From Lithobates sylvaticus (lineage: Eukaryota > Chordata > Amphibia > Anura > Ranidae), in assembly GCA_028564925.1 (NCBI GenBank), contig CM053029.1, forward strand, positions 290,387,057 through 290,451,056: a DNA stretch of 64,000 nucleotides. Direction: 5' to 3'. A program made the position numbers and the translations under genes. This document shows, one piece after another, positions 21,591 through 36,984 of the stretch (position 1 is its first letter; each line of letters begins with the position of its first letter). Below the pieces are notes generated by a model. The model saw only the letters and a list, made by a program, of their open reading frames with translations. It did not search any database and was not told where the DNA came from.

Positions 21591-24500
21591 CCCAAAAGCA
21601 CCCATAGGACTTCTAGTGTGTTAGTGGCAGCAAACAGAGCTCCTATATTGTCTTCCCAGAAGCACCCATAGGACTTGTACTGTGTTAGTGGCATCACACA
21701 GAGTTCCTATATTGTCTTCCCAGAAGCACCCATAGGACTTGTACTGTGTTAGTGACATCACACAGAGTTCCTATATTTTCTTCCCAGAAGCACCCATTGG
21801 ACTTGTACTGTGTTAGTGGCATCACACAGAGTTCCTATATTTTCTTCCCAGAAGCACCCATAGGACTTGTACTGTGTTAGTGGCATCACACAGAGTTCCT
21901 ATATTTTCTTCCCAGAAGCACCCATAGGACTTGTACTGTGTTAGTGGCATCACACAGAGTTCCTATATTTTCTTCCCAGAAGCACCCATAGGACTTGTAC
22001 TGTGTTAGTGGCATCACACAGAGTTCCTATATTTTCTTCCCAGAAGCACCCATAGGACTTCTACTGTGTTAGTGGCATCACACAGAGTTCCTATATTTTC
22101 TTCCCAGAAGCACCCATAGGACTTCTAGTGTGTTAGTGGCATCACACAGAGTTCCTATATTTTCTTCCCAGAAGCACCCATAGGACTTGTACTGTGTTAG
22201 TGGCATCACACAGAGTTCCTATATCGTCTTCCCAGAAGCACCCATAGGACTTGTACTGTGTTAGTGGCATCACACAGAGTTCCTATATTTTCTTCCCAGA
22301 AGCACCCATAGGACTTGTACTGTGTTAGTGGCATCACACAGAGTTCCTATATTTTCTTCCCAGAAGCACCCATAGGACTTGTACTGCGTTAGTGGCATCA
22401 CACAGAGTTCCTATATTTTCTTCCCAGAAGCACCCATAGGACTTGTACTGTGTTAGTGGCATCACACAGAGTTCCTATATTTTCTTCCCAGAAGCACCCA
22501 TAGGACTTGTACTGTGTTAGTGGCATCACACAGAGTTGCTATATTTTCTTCCCAGAAGCACCCATAGGACTTGTACTGTGTTAGTCCCATCACACAGAGC
22601 TCCTATATTTTCTTCCCAGAAGCACCCATAGGACTTGTACTGTGTTAGTGGCATCACACAGAGTTCCTATATTTTCTTCCCAAAAGCACCCATAGGACTT
22701 GTAGTGTGTTAGTCCCATCACACAGAGCTCCTATATTTTCTTCCCAGAAGCACCCATAGGACTTCAATTGTGTGTTAGTGCCATCACACAGAGCTCCTAT
22801 ATTTTCTTCCCAGAAGCACCCATAGGACTTGTAGTGTGTTAGTCCCATCACACAGAGCTCCTATATTTTCTTCCCAGAAGCACCCATAGGACTTGTACTG
22901 TGTTAGTGGCATCACACAGAGTTCCTATATTTTCTTCCCAGAAGCACCCATAAGACTTGTAGTGTGTTAGTCCCATCACACAGAGCTCCTATATTTTCTT
23001 CCCAGAAGCACCCATAGGACTTGTAGTGTGTTAGTCCCATCACACAGAGTTCCTATATTTTCTTCCCAGAAGCACCCATAAGACTTGTAGTGTGTTAGTC
23101 CCATCACACAGAGCTCCTATATTTTCTTCCCAGAAGCACCCATAGGACTTGTAGTGTGTTAGTCCCATCACACAGAGTTCCTATATTTTCTTCCCAGAAG
23201 CACCCATAGGACTTGTACTGTGTTAGTGGCATCACACAGAGTTCCTATATTGTCTTCCCAGAAGCACCCATAGGACTTGTACTGTGTTAGTGGCATCACA
23301 CAGAGTTCCTATATTTTCTTCCCAGAAGCACCCATAGGACTTGTACTGTGTTAGTGGCATCACACAGAGTTCCTATATTTTCTTCCCAGAAGCACCCATA
23401 GGACTTGTACTGTGTTAGTGGCATCACACAGAGTTCCTATATTTTCTTCCCAGAAGCACCCATAGGACTTGTACTGTGTTAGTGGCATCACACAGAGTTG
23501 CTATATTTTCTTCCCAGAAGCACCCATAGGACTTGTACTGTGTTAGTCCCATCACACAGAGCTCCTATATTTTCTTCCCAGAAGCACCCATAGGACTTGT
23601 ACTGTGTTAGTGGCATCACACAGAGTTCCTATATTTTCTTCCCAAAAGCACCCATAGGACTTGTACTGTGTTAGTGGCATCACACAGAGTTCCTATATTT
23701 TCTTCCCAGACGCACCCATAGGACTTCTAGTGTGTTAGTGGTATCACACAGAGTTCCTATATTTTCTTCCCAGAAGCACCCATAGGACTTGTACTGTGTT
23801 AGTGGCATCACACAGAGTTCCTATATTTTCTTCCCAGAAGCACCCATAGGACTTGTAGTGTGTTAGTCCCATCACACAGAGCTCCTATATTTTCTTCCCA
23901 GAAGCACCCATAGGACTTGTAGTGTGTTAGTCCCATCACACAGAGCTCCTATATTTTCTTCCCAGAAGCACCCATAGGACTTCAATTGTGTGTTAGTGCC
24001 ATCACACAGAGCTCCTATATTTTCTTCCCAGAAGCACCCATAGGACTTGTAGTGTGTTAGTCCCATCACACAGAGCTCCTATATTTTCTTCCAGAAGCAC
24101 CCATAGGACTTGTACTGTGTTAGTGGCATCACACAGAGTTCCTATATTTTCTTCCCAGAAGCACCCATAAGACTTGTAGTGTGTTAGTCCCATCACACAG
24201 AGCTCCTATATTTTCTTCCCAGAAGCACCCATAGGACTTGTAGTGTGTTAGTCCCATCACACAGAGTTCCTATATTTTCTTCCCAGAAGCACCCATAAGA
24301 CTTGTAGTGTGTTAGTCCCATCACACAGAGCTCCTATATTTTCTTCCCAGAAGCACCCATAGGACTTGTAGTGTGTTAGTCCCATCACACAGAGTTCCTA
24401 TATTTTCTTCCCAGAAGTACCCATAGGACTTGTAGTGTGTTAGTCCCATCACACAGAGCTCCTATATTTTCTTCCCAGAAGCACCCATAGGACTTGTAGT

Positions 24501-25779
24501 GTGTTAGTCCCATCACACAGAGTTCCTATATTTTCTTCCCAGAAGCACCCATAGGACTTGTAGTGTGTTAGTCCCATCACACAGAGCTCCTATATTTTCT
24601 TCCCAGAAGCACCCATAGGACTTCAATTGTGTGTCAGTGCCATCACACAGAGCTCCTATATTTTCTTCCCAGAAGCACCCATAGGACTTGTAGTGTTTAG
24701 TCCCATCACACAGAGCTCCTATATTTTCTTCCCAGAAGCACCCATAGGACTTCAATTGTGTGTTAGTGGCATCACGCAGAGCTCCTATATTTTTTTTGCA
24801 GAAGCACCCATAGGACTTCTAGTGTGTTAGTGGCATCACACAGAGCTCCTATATTTTCTTCTCAGCAGCACCCACAGGACTTCTAGTGTGTTAGTGGCAT
24901 CACACAGAGCTCCTATATTTTCTTTGCAGCAGCACCCACAGGACTTCTAGTGTGTTAGTGGCATCACACAGAGCTCCTATATTTTCTTTGCAGAAGCACC
25001 CATAGGACTTCTAGTGTGTTAGTGGCATCACACAGAGCTCCTATATTTTCTTCTCAGCAGCACCCACAGGACTTCTAGTCTGTTAGTGGCATCACACAGA
25101 GCTCCTATATTTTCTTTGAAGAAGCACCCATAGGACTTCTAGTGTGTTAGTGGCATCACACAGAGCTCCTATATTTTCTTCTCAGCAGCACCCACAGGAC
25201 TTCTAGTGTGTTAGTGGCATCACACAGAGCTCCTATATTTTCTTTGCAGAAGCACCCATAGGACTTCTAGTGTGTTAGTGGCATCACACAGAGCTCCTAT
25301 ATTTTTTCTTCTCAGCAGCACCCACAGGACTTCTAGTGTGTTAGTGGCATCACACAGAGCTCCTATATTTTCTTTGCAGAAGCACCCATAGGACTTCTAG
25401 TGTGTTAGTGGCATCACACAGAGCTCCTATATTTTCTTCTCAGCAGCACCCACAGGACTTCTAGTGTGTTAGTGGCATCACACAGAGCTCCTATATTTTC
25501 TTTGCAGGAGCACCCATAGGACTTCTAGTGTGTTAGCGGCATCACACAGAGATCCTATATTTTCTTCTCAGCAGCACCCACAGGACTTCTAGTGTGTTAG
25601 TGGCATCACACAGAGCTCCTATATTTTCTTCTCAGCAGCACCCACAGGACTTCTAGTGTGTTAGTGGCATCACACAGAGCTCCTATATTTTCTTTGCAGA
25701 AGCACCCATAGGACTTCTAATGTGTTAGTGGCATCACACAGAGCTCCTATATTTTCTTCTCAGCAGCACCCACAGGACT
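21591..25779 (+). repeat. 64-bp tandem array in hAT leader, about 65 copies
   Basis: The unit (AAGCACCCATAGGACTTG ... CTATATTTTCTTCCCAG) repeats every 64 bp with high identity and no unique spacers. Subtypes differ at fixed positions: GTGGCATCACACAGAGTTCC early, GTCCCATCACACAGAGCTCC in the middle, and a dimer alternating TTCTCAGCAG and TTTGCAGAAG units after about 24780. Marker variants recur 15-19 units apart (GAGTTGC at about 22533 and 23495; CTTCAATTGTG at 22762, 23980, 24621 and 24751), showing large block duplications. It ends 10 bp before the transposase ATG. Long antisense frames across it are repeat artefacts. Confidence 0.95.
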
Positions 25780-27620
25780 ACCGACTACAATGACTGGAAG
25801 ACCGCCAAGGGGAGGCAGAGTGTGCAGAGCCAAGAACACAGGGCAGGCAGGCTCTGTTTCTAGTGGACGTGGCCGTGGCCGTGGACGTGGTCGTGCATCG
25901 TCATCAGCACGTGACCATGGGACACGCGCGTCTTTGTTTTCGGCAGCTGGACATGTGGAGCCGCATCATGCTGAAGGCTTGGTAGAATGGATGACCAAGC
26001 CCTCCTCATCCTCCTCATCCTCTCTCACCCAGGCTCAGGGTACTGGCAGAGCAGCTGCCAACGCGTACTCAATGGCATCATCAGCCACCCCTTCCCTAGA
26101 CCCACCATGTCCTCCTGAGGAGTCCCCCGAACTCTTTGAGCACAGTGTTGGGTACATGCTCCAGGAGGATGGCCAATGATTCGAAGGCTCGGATGATGAT
26201 ACCCAGCTTGAGGAAGTCAGTAGTGTGCGCGCAGAGAGAGGGGATGCTGAAGGACAGCAATCTGGCAGTACTGTTCCACCAGCTGCAGCTTACTGCCAGG
26301 TTTTCTCTAGTGGTGAAGAGGGAGGGGATGATGAGGTCACTGACGCCACGTGGGTGCCTGGAGGGAGAGAGGATGAGGAGGAGGACGAGGAGGAGGAGGA
26401 TGCGGCGTCACATGTCCAACGAGGCAGGATGCCCCCTAGCTAGAGGCCAGCACAGCAACTGTACAACACCGCAGAGCTCCGCCTGTGCAGGGCGCTGCCT
26501 CTGCACGTTATCAGAAAAGTTCTTTGGTGTGGGCCTTTTTTGAGACGAGTGCATCAGATCGCACCACTGCTATTTGCAATATTTGTCTCAAGCGTATCTC
26601 GCATGGCCAAAACATCAGCCGCTTGGGCACCACAAGCATGACCAGACATATGTCGACCTGCCATGCAGCTCGTTGGCAGGCACACATAAAAGACCCACAC
26701 CAAAGAACTAAGCGGACCTCTCCTTGCTCCTCATCAGCTGGGATCTCCATCCCCACTACATCTTCAGTCCTCTCTGAAAGCTGCTGTGAGAGGACTGAAG
26801 GTGTAGAATTAGGTGTGTCACAACCAAGTACTTGCAGTACACCGACGTCCGATAGTAGCAGGCAAATTTCCCTGCCCCAGCTGCTGGACCGTGAAAGAAG
26901 TACACTCCCAGCCATCCACATGCCCAGCGTTTGAATGGTAGCTTGGCTAAATTGCTAGCACTTCAACTGCTGCCTTTTCAGTTGGTAGACTCGGCCCCCT
27001 TCCGTGAGTTTGTTCAATGTGCGGTTCCTCAGTGGCAGGTTCCCAAACGCCACTTTTTCTCACGGAAGGCGATTCCGTCTCTCTACCGGCATGTGGAAGG
27101 CAATGTCCATGCCTCGCTGGACAGGGCGGTCAGCGGTAAGGTGCATATTACCGCTGACTCATGGTCCAGCAGGCATGGACAGGGACGTTACCTTCTTTCA
27201 CGGCCCATTGGGTCACTCTATTGGCAGCTGGGAGGGATGCAGGACAAGGTGCAGTAGTGTTGGAGGTTGTTCCGCCACCACGCCTCCAAAACGCTACTAC
27301 TGCTACTGGTTGTGACACACCTCTCTCCTCCACCCCCTCCTCTTCTTCTTCCTCCAGTGCTCTGTCCTCGGAACCAGCGGTGCTCCGTAGGCGTACAAGG
27401 GGCTACGCAAGTACGCAGGCAAAAAGATGCCATGCCGTGCTTGCGCTGGTGTGTTTGGGGGACAGGAGCCACACTGGGCCAGAGGTTCTGGCAGCTCTGC
27501 AGGGGCAGGCCGAGAGGTGGTTGACGCCACGCCAGCTTAAGCCAGGAATGGTCGTTTCTGACAATGGCACCAACCTCCTCTCCGCCCTGCGACAGGGGCA
27601 GCTCACCCATGTGCCCTGTA

Positions 27621-29242
<1,622 letters not shown>

Positions 29243-30794
29243 TATGGCTCACGTCCTCAACCTGGTGGTGCAGCGGTTCTTGGGCAGGTTCCCAGGCTTA
29301 CAGGATGTCCTGAGGCAGGCCAGGAAAGTCTGTGTGCATTTCCGCCGATCTTATAATGCCAGTGCTCGGCTGACTGAGCTGCAAAAGGAGCTGAACCTGC
29401 CCAAGAACCGCCTAATATGTGACATGCCCACCAGGTGGAATTCAACGTTGGCCATGCTGCAGCGACTGCACATGCAGCAGAGGGCCATCAATGAGTACCT
29501 TTGCGACTACGGCACCAGGACAGGGTCAGGGGAGCTTGGTTTTTTTTTCCCCACGTCAGTGGAGCATGATCAGGGATGCATGCACTGTCCTCTCACCATT
29601 TGAGGAGGCCACGAGATGGTGAGCAGTGACAGTGCATGCATCAGTGACACTGTACCTCTTGTCCACCTGTTGGAGCATACGCTGCGTGGGATAATGGACA
29701 GGGCACTTGAGGCAGAACAGAGGCAGGAAGAGGAGGACTTCCTTGCCTCTCAAGGCCCCCTTTATCCGGACAGTGTTCCTTCTGTCCCACCCATCACACA
29801 GGAAGAGGAGAGGAGGAGGAGGAGGAGGATTGTGTGAGCATGGAGGTGGAGCCTGGCACTCAGCATCAGCAGCAGCAGTCTTTTAGGGATGATGTACAGT
29901 CCCAACAAACCAGTGGACTTGTACGTGGCTGGGAGGAGGTGGCTGGCGATCATGTCATCCTCAGTGACCCAGAAGACTCCGGACCGAATGCCTCAGCTAA
30001 CCTACGCTGCATGGCCTCCCTGATCCTGCAAAGCCTGCGGAAGGATCCTCGTGTTCTTCGGATCAAGGAGAGGGACCATTACTGGCTGGCCACTCTCCTT
30101 GATCCACGGTACAAGGGTAAGGTTGCGGACCTTATCTTGCCGTCGCAGAGGGAGCAGAGGATGAGACGTCTCAGGGAGGCCTTGCAGAAAGGTCTGTGCA
30201 ACGCGTTCCCAGAAACTGGGAGGTTACAAACTCCTGGTCCTGGGCGACGAGTTGCTGAGGCTTCGGTCAGTAGCAGAAGGAGCGGTGGGGAAGGTGGACG
30301 TCTGACCGATGCGTTCAGACAATTTTTTAGTCCGCAGCCCCAAGGTATGATCGGTTCCAGCAACCATCGCCAGCGTCTGATATACATGGTGCAGGAATAC
30401 CTTGGGGCAAGGTCAGACTTGGACACCTTTCCCACCGAAAATCCTCTGGCTTACTGGGTCCTGAGGATGGATCACTGGCCAGAGCTTGCACAGTATGCAA
30501 TTGAGCTACTGGCCTGTCCTGCCTCCAGCGTTCTTTCCGAACGCACATTCAGTGCAGCTGGAGGATTTGTCACCGATCATAGGGTGCGCCTGTCCACCGA
30601 CTCGGTTGATCGACTCACCTTCATCAAAATGAATCAGTCTTGGATCACCACCAGCTACCAGGCACCTGAAGCGGATATAACGGAATAATTTATAATGTCA
30701 CATCCCTTCAAGACTGCCTATGCTGATGCTGAGTGACTGTCCTCTTATGTTCACTGACTATCCTCTTCCTCCTCCTCAATGATCCATGCCACCA

Positions 30795-31920
30795 CACCAG
30801 TGCCTAAGGCACAATTTTTCAGCACCTGTATAACAGGGGCGTGTACTTAAATTTAAAAAAAAAATGCTTCGCAACACTGTGACTGCTGTGCTCCAAGTAC
30901 AGTATCTGTGAGGGGTTGCAGTGTTGTGGCACCAGTGCCTAAGGCACAATTTTTCAGCCCCTGTTTAACAGGGGCGTGTAATTACAATTTTTTAAAAAAA
31001 TGCTTCGCAACACGTGTGACTGCTGTGCTCCAAGTACAGTATCTGTGAGGGGTTGCAGTGTTGTGGCACCAGTGCCTAAGGCACAATTTTTCAGCCCCTG
31101 TTTAACAGGGGCGTGTAATTACAATTTTTTAAAAAAATGCTTCGCAACACGTGTGACTGCTGTGCTCCAAGTACAGTATCTGTGAGGGGTTGCAGTGTTG
31201 TGGCACCAGTGCCTAAGGCACTATTTTTCAGCCCCTGTTGGGGCGTGTAATTACAATTTTTTTAGGCAATGCTTTGCAACAGGTCTCATTGCTGTGCTAA
31301 GAGTACAGTATCTGTGAGGGGTTGCAGTGTTGTGGCACCAGCACCAATGTCTAAGGCACAATTTTTCAGCCCCTGTTTAACAGGGGTGTGTAATTACAAA
31401 TCTTGATCTAATAGTTCACAGCAGGGCCCATTCCTGCGCCCACCAAGAGTAACTATGAGGGCCTACAGTCTTGTGGCAACACCGTCCACCACCACCGCCA
31501 AAGGCCCAATTTTTCTGCCCTGTTCAACAGGTGCATGCAATTACAAATCTTGATCTAATAACTCACAGCAGGGCCCATTCCTGCGCCCACCAAGAGTAAC
31601 TGTGAGGGCTTACAGTCTTGTGGCAACACCGTCCACCACCACCACCACCACCACCAAAGGCCCAATTTTTCTGCCCTGTTCAACAGGTGCATGCAATTAC
31701 AAATCTTGATCTAATAACTCACAGCAGGGCCCATTCCTGCGCCCACCAAGAGTAACTGTGAGAGCTTACAGTCTTGTGGCAACACCGTCCACCACCACCA
31801 CCACCACCAAAGGCCCAATTGTTCTGCCCGGTTCAACAGGTGCATGCAAGTACAAATCTTGATCTATTAACTCACAGCAGGGCCCATTCCTGTGCCCACC
31901 AGTCTTGTGGCTACACCAAC
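30795..31920. repeat. Two tandem-repeat blocks in hAT 3' region
   Basis: Block one (30795-31400) has about five units of 133-137 bp starting CACCAGTGCCTAAGGCAC. Block two (about 31400-31920) has about four units near 145 bp around CTTGATCTAATAACTCACAGC, with CCA triplet runs that vary in length. Both lie after the transposase stop, so in its 3' UTR or terminal region. Confidence 0.85.
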
Positions 31921-31952
31921 ATCTAATAGGGCAAATTTCTGCAGAGTATATA

Positions 31953-32373
31953 CGGCAGGCCCCTACTTTCAAACATCCAACTTACAAACGACTCCTACTT
32001 GCAAACGGAAAGAGAAAACAGGAAGTGAGAGGAAATCTACCCCTAGGAAGGGAAATTCTATGCTGTTAGATTTAATTTGGGAAAAAGGTATCTCCTCTCT
32101 ACTGATGCTTTATCACCAATCCTTGTTTCAATTCAAACCCCACTTTTCCAAAAAACATTTGTCATTGGGACGGAAAGTGAGGTGACATGTTCTGAACAGA
32201 TGTGCAAAGACAGCAAATGTTACAGGGGTGATAACCCCTCCCTATGTTCTCCAAAAAGCTTAAAAATAGATTTTTTTGGGATGGAGCTACACTTCATAAT
32301 GTACCTGTTCAGATTCTACTTAAGAACAAACCTACAGTCCGTGTCTTGTTTGCACCACCTATATACTGCTGTT
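31953..32373. mobile_element. Small dispersed insertion with 11-bp duplication
   Basis: The segment is flanked by CAGAGTATATA at about 31942-31952 and 32374-32384. It starts CGGCAGGCCCCTAC and contains ACTTACAAACGACTCCTACT near its left end and ACTTAAGAACAAACCTAC near the right, a partly palindromic layout. No coding capacity is seen. It could be a SINE-like or MITE insertion into the hAT. Confidence 0.5.
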
Positions 32374-32974
32374 CAGAGTATATAGGGTTGTAGGTATAGG
32401 GTTTTATTTTGGGTGCGGGGTCCCCCTTAATATCCATACAAGACCCAAAGGGGCTGGGGTGGGGGGGGGTGATGGGGTAGCCATGCCATTTTTCTCAAGG
32501 ATTTTCAGCCATATGGCGGCCAGGGCAAGACATGCCATTAAAGCCGCAAGTGTTTTTAAATGGCTTCTTTTTTTCCTTTACAAATGTCATTTTGTGCAAG
32601 GACAGTTCTAAACACGTGAAACACATGCCACTTCACAGGCATACTTTAGACACCCCCCAGGTACCATATTTAAAGGAAAATTTCACTTTTTTTTTTTCAC
32701 TTTATGCATCATTAAAATGACTGCTCCTGAAAAAACGTTAGTTTTTAAAAGTTTTTTTTGCATTGATATATGTCCCCTGGGGCAGGACCCGGGTCCCCAA
32801 ACCTGTTTTATGACATTAACATGCATATTGGCCGTTGTAATTAGCACTTTTGATTTCGAACGTTCGCGTCCATTATAACGTATAGGGTTCGAAAATTCGC
32901 GCGAACTTTCGGTCCGTTCGAAGGTTCTGGTTCGAACCGAACCCGGGGGTGTTCGGCTCATCCCTAATAGGAAT

Positions 32975-35780
32975 ACATTTTTTTTTATATATAGAGCGTT
33001 TAAGGTGGGTGTAATCCAGACTCCCAAGTATTTCAGTGCCCTGTCTACCCAAGTGAAGGAACAATTTTTCCGAACTAAGGCCAATGTGTGAGAGGAGAGA
33101 GACAAATGCAATGCCTCAGATTTTTTATGATTCAATTTGAGGTTGAGACATAACCGTAATGTACAAACGCTTGCATCAAATTTGGAATAGAGATATGAGG
33201 TTGTGTAAGGAAAAACAGCAAATCGTCTGCATACGCTGCAGATTTATATGGTCTATCTCCTATTGGAAACCCATGAATTGGCAGGTTAGCATTTATAGTA
33301 CGGTTGAAAGGTTCCAACGTCAATATGAACAATAACAGTGAGAGGGCATCCCTGACGTGTCCTGTTTTGTATAATCACTGAATCTGGCGGCACAGTGGTG
33401 CAGTGGGGAGCACTCTCACCTAGCAGTAAAAAGGGTAGCTGGTTCAAATCCCAACCACGACACTACCTGCTTGGAGTTTGCATGTTCTCCCTGTGCCTGC
33501 GTGGGTACTCCAGTTTCCTCCCACACTCCAAAGACATGCTGGTAGGTAATTGGCTTCTGTCCAAAATTGGCCCTAGTATATGAATGCAAATTGGGGACCT
33601 TGGATTGTGGGCTCCTTGAGGGTAGGGACCGATGTGAGTGTGCGATGTATGTGTGGAGTGCTGTGTAAAGTGAGGGCACTATATGGGTACCTTAAATCAA
33701 TAGGGATAATTGTAGACATGCACCCACACTGACTCAGGTTGAACTTGATGGATTGGTGTCTTTATTCAACCTTCTTACTATGGTTACATTCATTTTCAAT
33801 TTAGCCTTAGGATAGTGGTAAAGGGTAGATATCCATGTAACCATATGTGATTTTAGCCCAATATGTTTGCATGTAGCTGTTAGAAAATACCAAGAAACTC
33901 AGTCCAAGGCCTTTTCGGCATCTGTAGACAACAAGAAACCTTTAATGCTATTTATTCATGCCCTGTATATGAGATTCAAGGCTTTGGTGACATTATCCCT
34001 TGCCTCTCTTACAGGCATGAAATCAACTTGCTCTGGGCAAATCATTTATGTAGTAAGGGTCTTTGACAATAATTTAAGATCAATATTTAGTAATAGGATT
34101 GGTCGATAATTAGAACAATCTAATACATCTTTGCTTGATTTGGGTAAAACTGTTATATAAGCCGTTACATAATCCGCAGGCCATCCCTAAAGATTTTCTA
34201 AGTAATTCAAGGTTTTCAAAAGATGTGGAGCCAAAATATTATACATTTTTATAATAATGACTTGTGAAACCATCAGAACCAGGGCTTTTTTCAGGTTTAA
34301 GCATCTTAATGGTTTCAATCAGCTCATCTTCTGTAATTGGTTTCTCTAGGTGTTCTATGCCAGATATTTGGAGTTTGGGCATTCCACTATTTGTCAGGTA
34401 GTCCTGTAGAATCTGTGGTCTCATGCCCTGCAAGTCAGCTGGTTTATGAGGTTTCGGTAAATTATAAAAGGTCTGAATAGTATGTATGAAAAACCTTAGC
34501 AATTTTATCAGTGGAGTGTAAAAGGGTTTTTGTCTTTAATGGCAGGTATATTTGAAGCAAATATAGATTCTTTCAGTGCCCTAGCAATAAATTTCCCGCT
34601 TTTATTATGTTCATAATGAAACCCATTTCTTAAAGAGGATTCTTTTAGCTTTGAAATTTAATAAAGATTGTAAATTCGTTCACACTTCCAAGAGTTCAGT
34701 CACTGTAGAAAATTGCAGTAGATCTTTTATGGAGAGTTTCCAAAATTGTAATTGTGTTTGTTAATTTTAAAATCCTTTTTTCTGCCTCTATTTTCTTTTG
34801 AGCTCCTATACTAATTAATTCTCCTCCAATTACGCATTTGTGAGCTGCCCACATTATTAAAGGGGAGAGTTCATCAGATAAGTTCTCATAGAAGTAGGAT
34901 TTAATGGCCTTAGTTATTTGTTGTAACCCTGTCTGATAATTTAATAGTGATGGGCTAATTCTCCACATTCCACTTCTATGTTGGTTTTCAGGGGAACCAA
35001 TAGATAATGAAATCGGTGCATGATCAGAGACTGTAGTAATACCTTTTTTAGCCTCTTGCAGAATAGATAAATCCCTTTGAGAAATAAAGATAATCTATAC
35101 GGGAAAAAAATGTGTGCATTGGGGAAAATTAAGTATAATCCTTATCAGAAGGATTGATCGCTCTCCAGGTATTCAATAAAGTTAAAGATGACAGTAAAGA
35201 CTTAACTTTTTTCAAAATCCTGTAGGATAGACTAGATTTTCCATTAGATGTGGCTTGTAGAGGGTTTAATGGAACATTAAAATCTCCTCCCATTATTATG
35301 CAATCTGATGCAAAACCCTTTAGCTGTTCACTAATTTGTTGGCAAAAAGAGACGTGTGGAATTTGGGAAGTAAACATTTGCAACAGCGATAGGTAAACCA
35401 GCCCAATGACCCTTAAGAAATAAATACCTCCCTTGTGTGTCAGCCAGTTGGTGAGTTATTTCAATTCCTGCTGTTTTATGTTGTAAGATTGATACCCTTT
35501 TGGATTTTGACAAAGAATTGGTTAAATAGTATACATAGGGATAATTTTTGCTACGTAAAGTAGGCAAAGAATCAGTCTTGAAATGTGTTTCCTGAATAAA
35601 TACCACTAAGGGCTTCACTCGGTCAAGTTCCCTTATCAGTAAAACTCTCTTTTCATATATATTTAAGCCTTTTACATTGTCAGAAATCAAAAAAGGTTTT
35701 GTACCTTATGTGCAATAAGACATGGTAATGTTCTAACAAGAAGTTACATGTAACCTTAAAATCCCTAGATCATTCGGAAG
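32975..35780 (-). pseudogene. L1 ORF2 endonuclease and RT (copy A, segment 1)
   Basis: Read on the minus strand, the order is an APE-type endonuclease start (VVFIQETHF near 35606-35580), IMGGDFNVPLNP near 35296, the region before the RT (34968-34239), the RT N-part (DQVDFMPVREARDN near 34030), then the palm AYADDLLFF near 33236 and KYLGVWITPT near 33030. The frame is broken in many places, so this is an old copy. A SINE interrupts the RT at about 33384-33790. The rest of ORF2 is found beyond the hAT at 20996 and below. The L1/Tx1 group is clear; the family name is not. Confidence 0.85.
33384..33790 (+). mobile_element. tRNA-derived SINE (V-SINE-like) inserted in L1
   Basis: The head GGCGGCACAGTGGTGCAGTG carries an A-box-like region, and GGTTCAAATCCC at about 33440 is a B box. 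The core GTTTGCATGTTCTCCCTGTG, then CTCCCACACTCCAAAGACATG, is a widely conserved vertebrate SINE core. A tail with TTGAACTTGATGGATTGG follows. It interrupts the antisense L1 RT. The last part (33680-33790) may be a separate LINE-tail repeat. Confidence 0.75.
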
Positions 35781-36239
35781 AGAGAAGACAAAAAAAAAAT
35801 ATGAAAGGAATCAAAAAAAAAAAGAAAAAGTGACTCCAACCATTTAACTAGGAGTCAGTTCTTTTAAAGAATCAACAAGTTGAAATTTTAGTCTCTTATC
35901 GAGAGGACTAAATAAGTGAGAAACAAAATATACATATATCTCCGCCATATATCAGAAGGAGAAATTAGAAAAGGTGAGCATCCCAAGATTGAATGTTAGG
36001 TTGATGTCCACCAGGTGGGGGTAGTAGGAGGCGTTAAGCAAATGGAAAAATAAAATAAAAATTTAAATCACTATATTAGTGTTTTTAGAGAGGAAATAGA
36101 CCAGGCCCACCCGAGACCGCTGCTTTTTTAAGATAATGTAAAAATTGACATTTTTTTCCTTGTATTTATATTAGTAAGGCATGTGTATAAACCATGTAAG
36201 TTATGTATATCATAGAAATTAACATCATATAAATAACCA

Positions 36240-36462
36240 TTAAAGCGGAAGTAAACCCATCGATTTAACAGTCTAAAAAAAAAAGGCTTGCCGTGAATGC
36301 TAACTGCACATTGGCTGTGCTCTCAACCAAACAGTCAAACCATCCAATGGCTGGTGTCATAACGGATCACATGTGCAGCACTGTGGCAGTTGAAGATTAA
36401 ACAGAGGCAAAGATGGCAGCTTCCTTGGCTGAAAACGATAGGGGGGTTTACTTCCGCTTTAA
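36240..36462. mobile_element. MITE with TTAAAGCGGAAGTAAACCC ends
   Basis: The 223-bp element begins TTAAAGCGGAAGTAAACCC and ends with the near-complement GGGTTTACTTCCGCTTTAA. It is non-coding. Similar TTAAA-type ends occur at 61619 and 63056. The flanks 35780-36239 and 36463-36980 are A/T-rich with no gene that I can recognise. Confidence 0.75.
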
Positions 36463-36984
36463 ACATAACAGAACTCAAAGAATATTGGTGAATACAGAAA
36501 TAGTTATAATGCCATAAATCTAAAAACATTGTTATGTTCAAACTTGTTAGTAGTAATGGAATCACTTGTATTTAATAAAATAATTCCTTTATAATATCTA
36601 AGCTAGAGCTATTTAAATAAATGTAATCATCCAATACTAATCTAAATAGATAAACATATAGGATAAACATATAGGATGTATTACTCAAATTGATTATAAA
36701 AATCAATAGATTAATGGTATAATAACAAATATGAAAAGGAAGAATAGTAAATATCAAATTGTTATCAATGCTGGTATCCTCATATTAAACTGATGGCAGC
36801 TTTTATGGAGTAAAAAGTTTTAGTAGGCTTGAAATGCACTATACTCACCACTAGATGTCACTAGAGAGAGACAGAGCGTGAAGTATTCTTCAAAAAATAA
36901 AATGGTTGTCAATGACAACAATGAGTGGTCTGATGATGAGACCAAACAAATGAAAAATAGAATCTTTCTTCCTTAGGTTATCAT

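Noticed and set aside
21591-25779. Regular repeat array that might suggest CRISPR or a repetitive protein
   Set aside because: Units are contiguous with no unique spacers, the 64-bp period is not a multiple of three, and the context is a eukaryotic hAT transposon.
33384-33460. Possible tRNA gene (A- and B-box-like sequence)
   Set aside because: The promoter boxes belong to the head of a SINE with the conserved vertebrate core downstream; no cloverleaf was evident.
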